A stretch of 64,000 nucleotides of DNA from Martinezella rhizogenes (GTDB lineage Bacteria; Pseudomonadota; Alphaproteobacteria; Rhizobiales; Rhizobiaceae): positions 248,001-312,000 of the forward strand of contig NZ_SGNY01000003.1 of the NCBI RefSeq assembly GCF_007002745.1. Reading direction: 5' to 3'. Under the pieces are notes generated by a model, which did no database searches, was not told where the DNA came from, and was given only the letters and a program-made list of their open reading frames with translations. Of this stretch, positions 50,062 to 60,898 are shown in pieces. Position numbers and translations under genes: made by a program. Each line of letters begins with the position of its first letter. The first letter of the stretch is position 1.

Positions 50062-50961
50062 TCAGATATTCGCATCCACTTCCGCCGCAAGCGGAATGGA
50101 AGGCTGGGCGCCGGCGCGGGTGCAGGCGAGCGAACCTGCGACGGCGGCACGCTTCAGCGCCTTTTCGAAATCCATCCCCTGATCGAGGCTGGCGGCGAGA
50201 TAACCGCAAAAAGTATCGCCTGCGCCAACCGTATCGACGGGTACGATCTTCAGACCGGCGGCCCGGTAAAGCTTGCTGTTGCGAATGGCGATCACGCCGT
50301 CCGCTCCAAGCGTGACGATCAATGTCTGGCCGGTTTTTTCATGTAAGGCCTTGAGTTCGTTTTCCCGTTCCGAACCGGAAAGCCCGTTCTTGCCGATCAG
50401 CAACTCGAACTCTGTTTCGTTGGCGATGACGATATCGGCAAGGCCGGCAAGGCGAGGTCCGTCTGCGGTCAGCGGCGCAGTATTGATGACGGTGGTGACG
50501 CGCTTCGCCTTCGCGGCCGTCAGCGCCGCTTCGATGGCGGATGCGGGTATTTCGAACTGCAGCATCAGAATATCGCCCGCCGACATCTCCGACACGACCT
50601 TGGCGGCGTCGGATGCCGACACTTCGCCATTGGCGGCAGGAATGACCGAGATCATGTTCTCTCCGCCTTCACCGATGAGGATCATCGCCGTGCCGGTCGG
50701 GCCCGGCGCGGTCTTGACGAGCGAGAGGTCGGTGCCGGCATCACGCAACAATGTCAGCGCCGGTGCGGCAAACGTATCGTCACCCGCTGCACCCGCCATT
50801 TTGACCGTGGCGCCCGCCCGCTTTGCGGCAAGCGCCTGATTGGCTCCCTTTCCGCCCGCCGCGGTGGAGAAGCTTTCTCCCGTCACGGTTTCACCGGGTT
50901 TTGGAAGACGTTTGGCGGTGGCGATGAGATCCATGTTGATGGAGCCGAAAATAGTAATCAT
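50062..50961 (-). CDS. rbsK: Ribokinase (PfkB family)
   Basis: A 299-residue PfkB-family sugar kinase. The N-terminal signature is ITIFGSINMDLIATAKRLPKPGETVTG; GGKGANQALAAKRAGA binds substrate (about 38-53). The catalytic base and anion hole lie in DTVGAGDTFCGYLAASL (about 247-263). The substrate is most likely ribose, but related deoxyribose or nucleoside kinases share these motifs, and no ribose transporter is nearby. ATG 50961 is chosen over an extended start at 51018. A nucleoside hydrolase at 61 kb could release ribose, a speculative link. Confidence 0.82.
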   Translation of the reverse strand: MITIFGSINMDLIATAKRLPKPGETVTGESFSTAAGGKGANQALAAKRAGATVKMAGAAGDDTFAAPALTLLRDAGTDLSLVKTAPGPTGTAMILIGEGGENMISVIPAANGEVSASDAAKVVSEMSAGDILMLQFEIPASAIEAALTAAKAKRVTTVINTAPLTADGPRLAGLADIVIANETEFELLIGKNGLSGSERENELKALHEKTGQTLIVTLGADGVIAIRNSKLYRAAGLKIVPVDTVGAGDTFCGYLAASLDQGMDFEKALKRAAVAGSLACTRAGAQPSIPLAAEVDANI

Positions 50962-51014
50962 GGGCGGCATGTCCGTATGAAATTCAAGCGAGACGGCGAC
51001 TTTGCCCGAGACGA

Positions 51015-52208
51015 TCACTCGTCGTCAACTACCCGTAATTTGGCCGCACCGGCTCTGTTATCCGCAAAGCGGCGAGCCTGCTCGATTTCCCCATGCGCAG
51101 CTTCTTTTTCCGTCGGCGAAAAATCGAGGCCCTCAATTTTTTGGCCGCGCGCCAAGACCTTGTCGGAGGAAATCAGCATCATGTCGACGTCCTTCTGCGC
51201 CAGCCCGAAATGAGCCTGCAGCTTGCGCGTCCGGTCGTCCAGCCGCCGCACATCGTCCATCAGCAACGCCACTTCGCCTTGAATGAGATGCGCCTGCTCG
51301 CGCATGCGCTGATCTTTCAGCACCGACTGGATGACCTGCACCGACAGCATCAGAAGGGACGGCGATACGATGACGACGCGAGCCCGATGGGCGCGCTGCA
51401 CCAGATATTCGAAATGCTGGTGAATATCGGCGAAGATCGATTCGGACGGCACGAAGATGAAGGCCGTATCCTGTGTCTCGCCGCGAATGAGGTATTTCTC
51501 GGCCACGTCGCGAATGTGCACTTCCATATCGCGCCGGAACTGCTGAATGGCGGCGCGCTTCGCTTCCGGCGACTCATCTGCTTTCAGTGCGTTCCAGGCT
51601 TCCAGCGGAAACTTGGCGTCGATGACAAGCGGCGGCGCGTTATTCGGCATCTTGATGGTGCAGTCCGGCCGGTAACCGTTCGAAAGTGTGGGCTGAAGCT
51701 GGAACGCACCTGCGGGAAGTGCATCGGCGATCAGCGCCTCCATGCGCGCCTGTCCGAAGGCGCCTCGCGTCTGCTTGTTGGAAAGGATCGCCTGCAGCCC
51801 GACCACATCCTTGGCCAGATCCTGAATATTGCCCTGTGCGGCATCGATGACAGCCAAGCGCTCCTGAAGACGGCTCAGATTTTCATGCGTTGATCGGGTC
51901 TGCTCCGTCAGCGTTTCGCCCAGCCGCTGCGACATGCCGTCGAGACGCTGGTTGAGCGTCTGGCTCATCTCGGTCTGGCGTGTGCCAAGCGTCTCCGCCA
52001 TGGCGGCAATTCGGCCGTGCAGTTCGGACTGGGTTTTCAGAAGGTCGGAGATTTCTCCATCCGCTCCCGCTTTTTTCACGCGGTTCGTTGTGACTAGCCA
52101 TGTGATCGCCAGACCGAAAAGCAGAGCCGCGAGCAGCGCGCCGAAGCTGATATCGACGGAACCGGCCCGCAATGCTGGATCGAGGAGAACGGATAAATCT
52201 ATGCTCAT
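51015..52208 (-). CDS. rmuC: RmuC-family DNA recombination protein
   Basis: RmuC limits inverted-repeat recombination in E. coli by an unsettled mechanism; it has a PD-(D/E)XK-like nuclease fold. The 397-residue protein (ATG 52208) has an N-terminal membrane helix (FGALLAALLFGLAITWLVTT, about 23-42), a coiled coil (about 50-150), and the catalytic-like region PLVIDAKFPLEAW (about 200-212), ETQDTAFIFVPSESIFADIH and ARVVIVSPSLLM. It is divergent from def. Confidence 0.92.
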   Translation of the reverse strand: MSIDLSVLLDPALRAGSVDISFGALLAALLFGLAITWLVTTNRVKKAGADGEISDLLKTQSELHGRIAAMAETLGTRQTEMSQTLNQRLDGMSQRLGETLTEQTRSTHENLSRLQERLAVIDAAQGNIQDLAKDVVGLQAILSNKQTRGAFGQARMEALIADALPAGAFQLQPTLSNGYRPDCTIKMPNNAPPLVIDAKFPLEAWNALKADESPEAKRAAIQQFRRDMEVHIRDVAEKYLIRGETQDTAFIFVPSESIFADIHQHFEYLVQRAHRARVVIVSPSLLMLSVQVIQSVLKDQRMREQAHLIQGEVALLMDDVRRLDDRTRKLQAHFGLAQKDVDMMLISSDKVLARGQKIEGLDFSPTEKEAAHGEIEQARRFADNRAGAAKLRVVDDE

Positions 52209-52357
52209 GATTAAATCTAGCAGATTTCTTGTGATTCGTAAGATCAAAACAAGAACATTCCTGCGGCGGAAATGAGTCCGGCAGAGCGGAAGCCCGGCGC
52301 GGTTTGACCGCTCGTGTTTTTTATTTCCTCCGCGCAAGAGATACGTTATGGGAAGCT

Positions 52358-52870
52358 ATGACTATCAAACCGCTTATCATTTTGCCCGATCCCGTGCTGC
52401 GCCAGCAATCGAAACCCATCGAACAGGTGGATGCCGAGGTGCTGCGCCTTGCCGACGACATGCTGGAAACCATGTATGATGCGCCGGGCATTGGCCTTGC
52501 CGCCATCCAGGTCGGCGTGGCGCGCCGTATGCTGGTGATTGACGTTGCGCGTGAAGGCGAGGAAAAGACCCCCGTCGTCTTCATCAACCCGGAAATCCTC
52601 AAGGTGTCGGACGATATTTCGACCTATGAGGAAGGCTGCCTCTCCATTCCCGATTATTACGCCGAAGTCGAGCGCCCAGCGGCGCTGACGGTGCGCTATG
52701 TCGGTCGTGACGGCAAGCAGCAGACCGTTGAGGCGGACGGGCTTCTCGCCACGTGCCTGCAGCATGAGATCGATCACCTGAACGGTGTTCTGTTCATCGA
52801 CCATATCTCGCGGCTGAAACGCGACATGGTCATCAAGAAATTCACCAAAGCGGCCCGCGCAAAGGTCTGA
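52358..52870 (+). CDS. def: Peptide deformylase
   Basis: Removes the formyl group from nascent protein N-termini. The 170-residue product has the three motifs [10 protein letters not shown] (motif 1, about 44), [10 protein letters not shown] (motif 2, with metal Cys, about 91) and [16 protein letters not shown] (HExxH motif 3, about 133-148). ATG 52358 follows GGAAGC; the frame extends upstream only as non-coding. fmt, encoding the opposite reaction on initiator tRNA, starts 50 bases downstream. Confidence 0.97.
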   Translation: MTIKPLIILPDPVLRQQSKPIEQVDAEVLRLADDMLETMYDAPGIGLAAIQVGVARRMLVIDVAREGEEKTPVVFINPEILKVSDDISTYEEGCLSIPDYYAEVERPAALTVRYVGRDGKQQTVEADGLLATCLQHEIDHLNGVLFIDHISRLKRDMVIKKFTKAARAKV

Positions 52871-52920
52871 TCCGTCCTCCTTGTCTGGAGACGGAAGGGC
52901 ACAAAGGGCAGGGGGCGACG

Positions 52921-53856
52921 ATGTCTCTTCGCATCATCTTCATGGGTACGCCGGATTTTTCCGTTCCCACCTTGCGTGCATTGGTGGAAGCGGGCCACGA
53001 GGTTGTTGCCGTTTATACGCAGCCGCCGCGTCCCGGCGGTCGTCGTGGCCTCGATCTGCAGAAGTCTCCCGTGCATCAGGCGGCCGAACTTCTGGGCCTG
53101 CCCGTGCTGACGCCCGTGAACTTCAAGGCCGAGGAAGATCGCCAGCAGTTCCGGGACTTCAACGCAGATGTGGCGGTTGTCGTGGCTTACGGGTTGCTGT
53201 TGCCTGAAGCGATCCTCACCGGCACGCGCCTTGGCTGTTATAATGGTCACGCCTCCCTGCTGCCGCGCTGGCGGGGTGCGGCTCCCATCCAGCGGGCGAT
53301 CATGGCCGGCGATGCCGAGACCGGCATGATGGTCATGAAAATGGAAAAGGGGCTCGATACCGGCCCCGTCGCGCTGACCGCAAAGGTCGCGATCGGCGAG
53401 AATATGACAGCCGGCGAGCTGCACGACAGTCTCATGCTCGCAGGCGCGCGGCTGATGCGGCAGGCGATGGACAGGCTGGAAGCAGACGACCTGCCCCTCA
53501 TCACACAGGCCGAAGAGGGTGTTGTTTACGCTTCGAAGATCGACAAGGGTGAGACCCGCATCGATTTCTCCCGCCCTGCACAGGATGTCCATAACCATAT
53601 TCGGGGCCTTTCGCCGTTTCCCGGCGCATGGCTGGAAATGGATATTGGCGGCAAGGCCGAGCGCGTGAAGGTTCTGGCCTCTGAGCTGGCAAGTGGCATG
53701 GGAGAAGCGGGCACCGTGCTGGACGACGCCCTCACCATTGCCTGCGGCAGCGATGCCGTTCGGCTCACTCGCCTGCAAAAGGCGGGCGGCAAGCCGATGT
53801 CGGCCGCCGATTTCGTTCGTGGCACGCCGGTTCCCGTCAAAACGAGGCTCGGCTGA
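52921..53856 (+). CDS. fmt: Methionyl-tRNA formyltransferase
   Basis: Formylates initiator Met-tRNA using 10-formyl-tetrahydrofolate. The 311-residue product begins [24 protein letters not shown]. The catalytic region is [22 protein letters not shown] (Asn-His-Asp type active site with SLLP motif, about 104-125). The C-terminal tRNA-binding domain starts with [22 protein letters not shown] (about 218-239). It forms def-fmt-truA, and its TGA overlaps the truA ATG. Confidence 0.97.
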   Translation: MSLRIIFMGTPDFSVPTLRALVEAGHEVVAVYTQPPRPGGRRGLDLQKSPVHQAAELLGLPVLTPVNFKAEEDRQQFRDFNADVAVVVAYGLLLPEAILTGTRLGCYNGHASLLPRWRGAAPIQRAIMAGDAETGMMVMKMEKGLDTGPVALTAKVAIGENMTAGELHDSLMLAGARLMRQAMDRLEADDLPLITQAEEGVVYASKIDKGETRIDFSRPAQDVHNHIRGLSPFPGAWLEMDIGGKAERVKVLASELASGMGEAGTVLDDALTIACGSDAVRLTRLQKAGGKPMSAADFVRGTPVPVKTRLG

Positions 53857-54656
53857 TGCCACGCTTCCGCATGACCGTCGAATATGACGGTTCACCCTAT
53901 TTCGGCTGGCAGAGACAGGATAACGGCCCCTCGGTTCAAGGCGCGCTGGAGGCTGCCGTCCGGTCGCTGACAGGGGAAACCGTTTCCATTCGCGGTGCGG
54001 GCCGTACCGATTCCGGCGTACATGCCGTCGGGCAGGTGGCCCATGCCGATCTTTCTCGCGACTGGGAGCCTTACAAGCTTCGCAATGCGTTGAACGCCCA
54101 TCTGGCGATGGCGAAGGAGGCCGTCTCGGTTCTGGACGTCGCAGCCGTAACGGAAGATTTCGACGCCCGTTTTTCCGCCACCCGCCGCCATTACCTCTAT
54201 CGCATCATTTGCCGGAAGGCTCGGCTGGCGCTGGAACACAAACGTGCATGGTGGGTCTCGAAAGACATGGACCATGAGCGCATGCACGCGGCTGCGCAGA
54301 TGCTTGTCGGCCGGCATGATTTCACCACCTTTCGCTCGGTTCATTGCCAGGCGAACAGCCCGATCCGGACCCTCGACCGGCTGGATGTGACACGCAATGG
54401 CGACCTCATCGAAATCCGCGCGACGGCGCAGAGTTTCCTGCATAACCAGATCCGCTCTTTCGCCGGTACGCTGAAAATGGCCGGTGAAGGCGCCATGACA
54501 CCGGAGGATGTGCGCGTGGCACTGGAAGCCCGGGATCGCAAGGCCTGCGGCCCGGTTGCGCCGCCGGACGGTCTTTATTTCATGCAGGTCGATTATCCTG
54601 ATGTCATTCCGCCGCGTGTGCATTCAAAAGTCGAGACCGTGGAAGACGCGGACTGA
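53856..54656 (+). CDS. truA: tRNA pseudouridine synthase A
   Basis: Makes pseudouridine at positions 38-40 of tRNA anticodon arms. The 266-residue product has the N-terminal [23 protein letters not shown], the catalytic aspartate in [18 protein letters not shown] (about 47-64), TRRHYLYRI, and the C-terminal [17 protein letters not shown] 53856 shares bases with the fmt stop (TGATG). It closes the def-fmt-truA operon and converges with a membrane-protein gene. Confidence 0.97.
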   Translation: MPRFRMTVEYDGSPYFGWQRQDNGPSVQGALEAAVRSLTGETVSIRGAGRTDSGVHAVGQVAHADLSRDWEPYKLRNALNAHLAMAKEAVSVLDVAAVTEDFDARFSATRRHYLYRIICRKARLALEHKRAWWVSKDMDHERMHAAAQMLVGRHDFTTFRSVHCQANSPIRTLDRLDVTRNGDLIEIRATAQSFLHNQIRSFAGTLKMAGEGAMTPEDVRVALEARDRKACGPVAPPDGLYFMQVDYPDVIPPRVHSKVETVEDAD

Positions 54657-54677
54657 CCCAGAAGTGAGTGTCGGCTA

Positions 54678-55274
54678 TCAAGCCGGGTAGACGCCAAGAA
54701 AACGCTGCAGCGCCTCCGACAGAAGCATGCCCGGCACCAGCAGCGTCATGACGATGGCGGAGACGAGTAGCGACTGGTCACGGATGAAGAACCGCACGAT
54801 CCGCGAAAAGGCGAAGACCAGCGACAGAAGCAGCGCCAGCCACAGAATGGCGATCAGCCCTTGCAAGGGCGGCAGGAAGAAAGCGATCAGGATCAGAATG
54901 GCATAGGCGTAGGAAAACGGCAGCGACAGCCAGTTCATGGTGGTGACCAGCGGGGCGAATTTTTCCCGTGCGCCGAAGGCGAACAGCAGCATGCCGATCA
55001 GCAGTAGCGGCACGATCCAGCAGATGGCCTCGACCATCGCCAGACGGAAAAAGAAGATCAGCCCGGTTCCGGTGCCCGGTGGACATCCGGCGAGGAAGGC
55101 CGCGCGCAGCCACAGCCAGGAAACCAGCATGGCGGGCAGGCACCACAGGGCGGAATAGAAGGATCGTGCCATGCCACGCTCGGTCAGATCGAGATAGCGC
55201 GCGCCGGTATGGTCGCCGAGCAGCAGAAGCCACAGACCTTTCAGATAAAGCCTTATTTCACTTGCCGTCGGCAT
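54678..55274 (-). CDS. Conserved-looking hypothetical membrane protein
   Basis: I do not recognise the family with confidence. The 198-residue product has five or so hydrophobic segments (about 37-60, 70-102, 117-135, 138-160 and 170-190) and a short soluble N-terminus ([30 protein letters not shown]). The overall layout is reminiscent of YIP1-like small membrane proteins. It overlaps the 3' end of dapE by 17 bases and would be the third gene of dapD-dapE, so it is probably translated with lysine and peptidoglycan precursor enzymes. No catalytic motif is visible. Confidence 0.75.
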   Translation of the reverse strand: MPTASEIRLYLKGLWLLLLGDHTGARYLDLTERGMARSFYSALWCLPAMLVSWLWLRAAFLAGCPPGTGTGLIFFFRLAMVEAICWIVPLLLIGMLLFAFGAREKFAPLVTTMNWLSLPFSYAYAILILIAFFLPPLQGLIAILWLALLLSLVFAFSRIVRFFIRDQSLLVSAIVMTLLVPGMLLSEALQRFLGVYPA

Positions 55275-56454
55275 GGGCGAACCATCGTTCGATAAAGGTT
55301 TCGTAGATGCGCGTCAGTGTCTCGAGATCGGCAACCGCCACACGCTCATCGACCATATGCATCGTTTGTCCGACGAGGCCGAATTCCACCACCGGGCAAT
55401 AATCCTTGATGAAGCGGGCATCCGAGGTGCCGCCGGTGGTCGACAGTTTCGGCTCCTTGCCGGTAACGGCCTCGACAGCACCTGACAGCGAGGAGATGAG
55501 CGCATTGTTGCGCGTCAGGAAAACGTGGGCCGGTCGGTCCGCCCAGACGATCTCGTATTTGACCGGGCTGCGGTCAGGGCGAAGCTCACCTTCGGTGGCA
55601 GCCGCATCCAGACGGCGGATGATTTCCGCCCGCAGGCTTTCGGCTGTCCAGGTATCGTTGAAACGAATGTTGAAGGCCGCCGTCGCCCGTGAGGGGATGA
55701 CATTGGTGGCGGCATTGCCGGTATCGACGGTCGTGACTTCCAGATTGGAGGGCTGGAAATTATCCGTGCCGTGATCGAAGGGCGGATGCATCAACGCATG
55801 GGTCAGCTGCAACAGCCCGCGAATGGGGTTGTCCGCGAGATGCGGGTAGGCGGCATGACCCTGAACGCCATGGACCGTTATCCGGCCGGAAAGCGACCCT
55901 CGGCGACCGATCTTGATCATGTCGCCCAGCTGGTCGGGATTGGTCGGCTCCCCCACCACGCAGGCATCCCATGTCTCGCCTTTGGCAGCGGCCCATTCCA
56001 GCAGCTTGGAGGTGCCGTTGATTGACGGGCCTTCCTCGTCGCCGGTAATCAGGAAAGAAACGGAGCCCTGTGGTTTGCCGTGTTTTTCGATATGGCGGGC
56101 AATGGCCGCGACGAAACAGGCAATGCCGCCCTTCATATCCACCGCACCGCGGCCGTACATTTCCCCGCCGGCAATCTCTGCCGAGAAGGGGGGATGGCTC
56201 CATGCGGCCTCGTCACCCACGGGAACGACATCCGTATGGCCCGCAAACATCAGATGCGGACCTTCGGTGCCGAGCCGGGCATAGAGGTTTTCCACGTCAG
56301 GCGTTCCCGCCTCGCTTGCAATCATCCTTTCAACCGCAAAGCCAAGCGGCGAAAGCAGGCTGTCGAGCAGGGAAAGCGCGCCGCCTTCCGCAGGCGTCAC
56401 CGACGGGCAACGGATGAGGGCGGCGAGATTGGCAACGGGATCGGTCGTGGTCAT
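55258..56454 (-). CDS. dapE: Succinyl-diaminopimelate desuccinylase
   Basis: Di-zinc M20 hydrolase producing LL-diaminopimelate for lysine and peptidoglycan. The 398-residue product has [13 protein letters not shown], the metal/catalytic motif [13 protein letters not shown] (about 69-81), [10 protein letters not shown] (about 101-110), [12 protein letters not shown] (Glu base, about 135-146) and a C-terminal [19 protein letters not shown] with the last metal ligand. It starts 14 bases after dapD, and the next gene overlaps its 3' end. Confidence 0.96.
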   Translation of the reverse strand: MTTTDPVANLAALIRCPSVTPAEGGALSLLDSLLSPLGFAVERMIASEAGTPDVENLYARLGTEGPHLMFAGHTDVVPVGDEAAWSHPPFSAEIAGGEMYGRGAVDMKGGIACFVAAIARHIEKHGKPQGSVSFLITGDEEGPSINGTSKLLEWAAAKGETWDACVVGEPTNPDQLGDMIKIGRRGSLSGRITVHGVQGHAAYPHLADNPIRGLLQLTHALMHPPFDHGTDNFQPSNLEVTTVDTGNAATNVIPSRATAAFNIRFNDTWTAESLRAEIIRRLDAAATEGELRPDRSPVKYEIVWADRPAHVFLTRNNALISSLSGAVEAVTGKEPKLSTTGGTSDARFIKDYCPVVEFGLVGQTMHMVDERVAVADLETLTRIYETFIERWFAHADGK

Positions 56455-56468
56455 GGTATCAGCTTTTA

Positions 56469-57323
56469 TCAGTCGCGCAGAAGCTCGTTGATGCCGGTCT
56501 TGGAGCGGGTCTTTTCATCGACGCGCTTGACGATCACGGCGCAATAGAGGCTTGGGCCCGGCTCGCCGTTCGGGAAAGGCTTGCCCGGCATGGTGCCGGC
56601 AACGACGACGGAATAGGGCGGAACTTCGCCATAGGTGATTTCGCCGGTGGCGCGATCGACGATCTTGGTCGACTTGCCGATGAAGACGCCCATGCCGAGA
56701 ACGGCGCCTTCGCGCACGATGCAGCCTTCAACGACTTCCGAGCGGGCGCCGATGAAGCAGTTATCCTCGATGATGGTCGGGCCGGCCTGCAGCGGCTCCA
56801 GAACGCCGCCAATGCCAACGCCGCCGGAGAGGTGCACATTCTTGCCGATCTGCGCGCAGGAACCGACGGTTGCCCAGGTGTCGACCATCGTGCCTTCATC
56901 AACATAGGCACCGAGATTGACGAAAGACGGCATCAGCACGACGTTCTTGGCCACGTAAGCCGAACGGCGCACGACAGCGTTCGGCACGGCGCGGAAACCG
57001 GCGGCACGGAACTGGTTTTCACCCCAGTTTTCGAACTTCGACGGCACCTTGTCCCACCAGGTGGATTCACCCGGTCCGCCGGTGACGATTTCCATGTCGT
57101 TGAGGCGGAAGGAAAGAAGCACGGCCTTTTTCAGCCACTGGTTCACCTTCCAGTTGCCATCCGCCTGCTTTTCAGCCACGCGCGCCTTGCCGCTATCGAG
57201 AAGTTGAAGAGATGTGTTCACCGCACCGCGAACCTCGCCCTTCGTCGATACGTTCACGCCATCGCGGTTGTCAAAGGCGGTTTCGATGATGGTTTCGAGG
57301 GAGGTGAGATCCGTAAGGCTCAT
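56469..57323 (-). CDS. dapD: Tetrahydrodipicolinate N-succinyltransferase
   Basis: Commits tetrahydrodipicolinate to the succinylase branch of lysine synthesis. The start at 57323 ([23 protein letters not shown]) gives 284 residues. The left-handed beta-helix of hexapeptide repeats covers about 105-230 ([39 protein letters not shown], then [25 protein letters not shown]). It is followed by dapE with a 14-base gap. An extended start at 57359 is not family-like. Confidence 0.96.
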   Translation of the reverse strand: MSLTDLTSLETIIETAFDNRDGVNVSTKGEVRGAVNTSLQLLDSGKARVAEKQADGNWKVNQWLKKAVLLSFRLNDMEIVTGGPGESTWWDKVPSKFENWGENQFRAAGFRAVPNAVVRRSAYVAKNVVLMPSFVNLGAYVDEGTMVDTWATVGSCAQIGKNVHLSGGVGIGGVLEPLQAGPTIIEDNCFIGARSEVVEGCIVREGAVLGMGVFIGKSTKIVDRATGEITYGEVPPYSVVVAGTMPGKPFPNGEPGPSLYCAVIVKRVDEKTRSKTGINELLRD

Positions 57324-57466
57324 GGAAAATTCCTTAAAGTCGCGTGTGGTCGTGGTCACGGCAGGTCCCGCGCCGCTGGAAGGCTTTGGCCATTTGATCT
57401 AAGGGAGTGTTGGAAAGGCGTCAATGTGATTTGGGTGATTTGGCGCGTCAGACGAAAGGCATGGAA

Positions 57467-58327
57467 ATGACACGACTGAAAAATGGCAAATTGCGGCGTA
57501 AGGATGGGGTATGGGACCCCTTGAAGCGCAGCTCTGCGGACAAGCAGCAGGCCGAGGTCGTTCCGAAAACACCGCAGTCGGATTCCCCGTCTTACCGGCT
57601 TGCCTATGTGGACATGGATTTCCTCTGCCGTGAGGAATTGCGTCCCGTCAGGCTGCAGCTGGAACTTCTGAAGACGGAAATGGCGCTCACCGAACGCGGC
57701 ATCAAATCCACCGTCGTCATGTTCGGCGGCGCCCGCATTCCCGAACCCGGTGGCGAGGCCTGGGCGGCGCGCAACGAAACGCAGAAGCGTAATCTGGAGC
57801 AATCCTCCGTCTATTACGACGAGGCGCGCAAATTTGCCCGGCTGTGCACCGACTATGCCGCGAAATCCGATCATCTCGAATATGTCGTGGTCACCGGCGG
57901 CGGCCCCGGTGTCATGGAAGCGGGCAATCGTGGTGCGGCCGATGTGGGCGGCCCGTCGATCGGTCTCAACATCGTTCTGCCGCATGAGCAGGCGCCGAAC
58001 CCCTATGTCACGCCGGAGCTGAGCTTCAATTTCCACTATTTCGCCATCCGCAAGATGCATTTCCTGATGCGGGCGAAGGCGGTGGTGATCTTCCCCGGCG
58101 GTTTCGGTACGCTCGATGAACTGTTCGAGACGCTGACGCTTATCCAGACCAAGCGCATGGCGCCCATTCCGCTCATCCTGTTCGGCGAGAAGTTCTGGCG
58201 CTCGGTGGTCAATTTCGAATTCCTGGCGGATTTCGGCACCATCGCCCCGGAAGATATGGAATTGCTGCATTTCGCCGAAACGGCTGACGATGCATGGGAA
58301 ATCATCTCAGCCTATTACGAACACTGA
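57467..58327 (+). CDS. LOG-family (TIGR00730-like) Rossmann-fold protein
   Basis: A 286-residue protein with the LOG-family signature: VTGGGPGVMEAGNRGA (about 141-156) and the motif FPGGFGTLDELFETLTLIQTK (PGGxGTxxE, about 207-227). Some LOG proteins cleave cytokinin-ribotide or AMP to free the base and ribose 5-phosphate; many bacterial members are uncharacterised. The N-terminal ~75 residues are polar and additional. ATG 57467 fits the AAAGG ribosome binding site better than ATG 57461. In a plant-associated bacterium a cytokinin-activating role is possible but unproven. Confidence 0.85.
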   Translation: MTRLKNGKLRRKDGVWDPLKRSSADKQQAEVVPKTPQSDSPSYRLAYVDMDFLCREELRPVRLQLELLKTEMALTERGIKSTVVMFGGARIPEPGGEAWAARNETQKRNLEQSSVYYDEARKFARLCTDYAAKSDHLEYVVVTGGGPGVMEAGNRGAADVGGPSIGLNIVLPHEQAPNPYVTPELSFNFHYFAIRKMHFLMRAKAVVIFPGGFGTLDELFETLTLIQTKRMAPIPLILFGEKFWRSVVNFEFLADFGTIAPEDMELLHFAETADDAWEIISAYYEH

Positions 58328-58337
58328 TTTTTGCTTG

Positions 58338-58399
58338 GCGCGACGAAGTAAATTTTAGGGCTTAATTAGCAAAGATACTCTAATTTTGCCTCGTCGCGC
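58338..58399. repeat. Nine-base inverted repeat between the LOG-family and chemoreceptor genes
   Basis: GCGCGACGA (58338-58346) and TCGTCGCGC (58391-58399) flank 44 AT-rich bases that include TTAATTAG. This could be a long-range terminator stem or paired operator half-sites ahead of the chemoreceptor gene. Confidence 0.4.
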
Positions 58400-58492
58400 T
58401 GCAGCGCACTGTCCATGCGGACGGGCCTCCATGACGGAGATTTATCATCCGTTGACGTCAGCCTCCCGGCAGACGATTTGATCGAGGCCAAA

Positions 58493-60826
58493 ATGTTCAA
58501 TTTCAAAGTGAAGTCGCTTGCGACCAAGCTTATCCTCGTTACCGGCTGTGCCATCACCACGGTCCTTGTCGCATCGAATTCCTTCCTCATTTCCCAGACC
58601 AGCGAGCGCGTCCATGCTTTGACCATGGATCAGGCCAATACCGAGGCGCGCGCCATCGCCAACGTCATCGCCGCCGATGTGGGTGAGCTTGGCAGCGCCG
58701 CGCGTTCCATGGCCGGTGTCATCGGCCGCGCGCATCAGGCGAAATCGATGGATCGCCCCGGCATCATCAATATTCTCAAGGCCAATGTCGAGCAGAATAC
58801 TTTCGCTTTCGGAAGCTGGTTCTGCGAGCAGCTCGGCCTTTTCGACGGCCAGAGCACCGAGATTGCCAACAGGCTCGATCTCGGCACCAATAAAAATGGC
58901 GTCTTCGCCCCCTATTGGTCGAAGACCCAGAAGGGTGACATCCAGTTCTCGACTTTCGATAATGACTACGCCGCCGAATGGTGGGCGCTTGCCGCCAAGA
59001 CGGGCAAGGGCGCCATCACCCAGCCATATCTGGCGCAGGGCACGGAAGTTCCCACCACCATGACCTCGCTTGCCTATCCCGTCATGTCCGACGGCAAGAT
59101 GATTGGCGTTGCCGGCGTCGATATTTCGCTGGCCTCGCTGTCGCAGAAGCTGCAGGCGCTGCGTCCTTTCGAAACCGGCCGCGTGACGCTCGTGTCGCAG
59201 GGCGGCCAGTGGCTGGTGCCGCCGACGCCCGAGCAGAACATGAAGGCCTATGACGGAGACGGCGCCAGCGCCATTCAGGCGGCACTCGCTTCCGGCAAGC
59301 ACGGTCTCATCGAAAATCTCGGCCTCGATACCGATGCGCCCTATAACCGCCTCGTCTATCCCTTTGCGGTTCCGGGCCTCAACGCCACCTGGGTCGTACT
59401 GGTGGATATTCCGCATCAGGCACTGAACGCGCCGGTGGAAGAGCAGACCTACATGATGATCATCGGTGCGCTCGTCATTCTCGCCGCCGTCATCACCGCA
59501 CTTTACTTCGCCGTGCGTCACTTCGTCGGCAACCCGCTCGCCTCGCTGGTTTCGGATGTGCGGACGCTGAGCGAAGGCCGTTACGATGAACCGGTGTCCG
59601 GGCAGGACCGCCGGGATGAAACGGGGGCTGTTGCCACCGCGCTGGAAGGCTTCCGCGCAAAACTCGCCGGCATTCGTGAAATGGAAGCGGACGCCGCTGT
59701 CCAGCGTGGCAATGCGGAAACGGCACGCCAACGGTCGGAATCCGAGCGCACGGAAAACAGCCGCATGCAGCAACACATCGTCAGCGTGCTCGGCTCGGGT
59801 CTCAACGCGCTTTCGCAGGGCAACCTCACCTACCGGATCGAGGACGAATTCCCTGGCGACTATGCGAAGCTGCGCAGTGATTTCAACTTGGCGCTAGCAA
59901 GCCTCGAGGAAACCGTCTCCACGGTCAATGCGACGGTTGTCACCATCGGCAATGGCACCGGTGAGATCACCCGCGCTGCCAGCGATCTTTCCCACCGCAC
60001 GGAACAGCAGGCCGCAAGCCTGGAAGAAACCGCCGCAGCCCTCAACCAACTGACCGCACAGGTCAATTCCAGCGCGGAAAATGCCGCGCAGGCGGCCGGT
60101 GCCGTCAGTCATGCCTGCGATGACGCCGGCAAGTCGGGTGAGGTGGTGCAGCAGGCCGTCAACTCCATGCAGGGCATCGCGCAATCCTCGGCGGAAATTT
60201 CCCGCATCATCGGTGTGATTGATGAGATCGCCTTCCAGACCAATCTTCTGGCGCTGAATGCCGGTGTGGAAGCGGCCCGCGCAGGGGATGCCGGCAAGGG
60301 CTTTGCGGTTGTCGCGCAGGAAGTGCGCGAACTGGCGCAACGGTCTGCAACCGCTGCCAAGGAGATCAAGGGACTGATCAACACCTCGGCCACCCAGGTG
60401 GGCGAGGGCGTCCAGCTGGTCGGCAAGGCCGGCGAGACGATGAAGAACATCGCTGATCAGGTTTTGCAGATCAACCAGCTGATACGGCAGATTTCCGCTT
60501 CCGCCAGCGAACAGGCGGTAGGTCTTAAGGAAATCAATTCTGCCGTTACCCAGATGGATCAGGTCACCCAGCAGAATGCGGCGATGGTGGAAGAAACCAC
60601 GGCGGCCAGCGTGACGCTGAACGGCGAGGCCGAGACGCTGAAATCGCTCGTCGCCGGTTTTGCCGTGTCCGGTAGTCAACCCAGCCAGCAATTGCGCTCC
60701 GCGGCAGCTGCCATGCGTGCACCTTCGGCTCCTGCCGCAGCACCGGCCCGCTCTACGGCATCGCGTCCCCGTCCAAGGACCAGCGGTGCAAACGCACTGG
60801 CGCAGGATGACTGGACGGAATTCTGA
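58493..60826 (+). CDS. Methyl-accepting chemotaxis protein
   Basis: A 777-residue chemoreceptor. TM1 is about 12-35; a large periplasmic Cache-type sensor is about 36-318 ([21 protein letters not shown]-like [20 protein letters not shown]). TM2 is about 320-342, and HAMP about 343-395. The signalling domain (about 500-710) has the hairpin tip [38 protein letters not shown]. An Ala/Pro/Ser/Arg-rich flexible tail (about 728-772) ends in DWTEF, an xWxxF pentapeptide like the CheR/CheB tether NWETF. ATG 58493 (MFNFKVKSL) is chosen. The ligand is unknown. Confidence 0.93.
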   Translation: MFNFKVKSLATKLILVTGCAITTVLVASNSFLISQTSERVHALTMDQANTEARAIANVIAADVGELGSAARSMAGVIGRAHQAKSMDRPGIINILKANVEQNTFAFGSWFCEQLGLFDGQSTEIANRLDLGTNKNGVFAPYWSKTQKGDIQFSTFDNDYAAEWWALAAKTGKGAITQPYLAQGTEVPTTMTSLAYPVMSDGKMIGVAGVDISLASLSQKLQALRPFETGRVTLVSQGGQWLVPPTPEQNMKAYDGDGASAIQAALASGKHGLIENLGLDTDAPYNRLVYPFAVPGLNATWVVLVDIPHQALNAPVEEQTYMMIIGALVILAAVITALYFAVRHFVGNPLASLVSDVRTLSEGRYDEPVSGQDRRDETGAVATALEGFRAKLAGIREMEADAAVQRGNAETARQRSESERTENSRMQQHIVSVLGSGLNALSQGNLTYRIEDEFPGDYAKLRSDFNLALASLEETVSTVNATVVTIGNGTGEITRAASDLSHRTEQQAASLEETAAALNQLTAQVNSSAENAAQAAGAVSHACDDAGKSGEVVQQAVNSMQGIAQSSAEISRIIGVIDEIAFQTNLLALNAGVEAARAGDAGKGFAVVAQEVRELAQRSATAAKEIKGLINTSATQVGEGVQLVGKAGETMKNIADQVLQINQLIRQISASASEQAVGLKEINSAVTQMDQVTQQNAAMVEETTAASVTLNGEAETLKSLVAGFAVSGSQPSQQLRSAAAAMRAPSAPAAAPARSTASRPRPRTSGANALAQDDWTEF

Positions 60827-60846
60827 CGGGTTTCCCCGCTTCAAAT

Positions 60847-60882
60847 AAAAAGGGCCGCTGGTATCGCCAGCGGCCCTTTTTT
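60847..60882 (+). terminator. Rho-independent terminator of the chemoreceptor gene
   Basis: AAAAAGGGCCGCTGG, loop TATCG, CCAGCGGCCCTTTTT and more T: a perfect 15-bp stem between convergent genes, working in both directions. Confidence 0.93.
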
Positions 60883-60898
60883 CATTCCTGCGTTCCGG

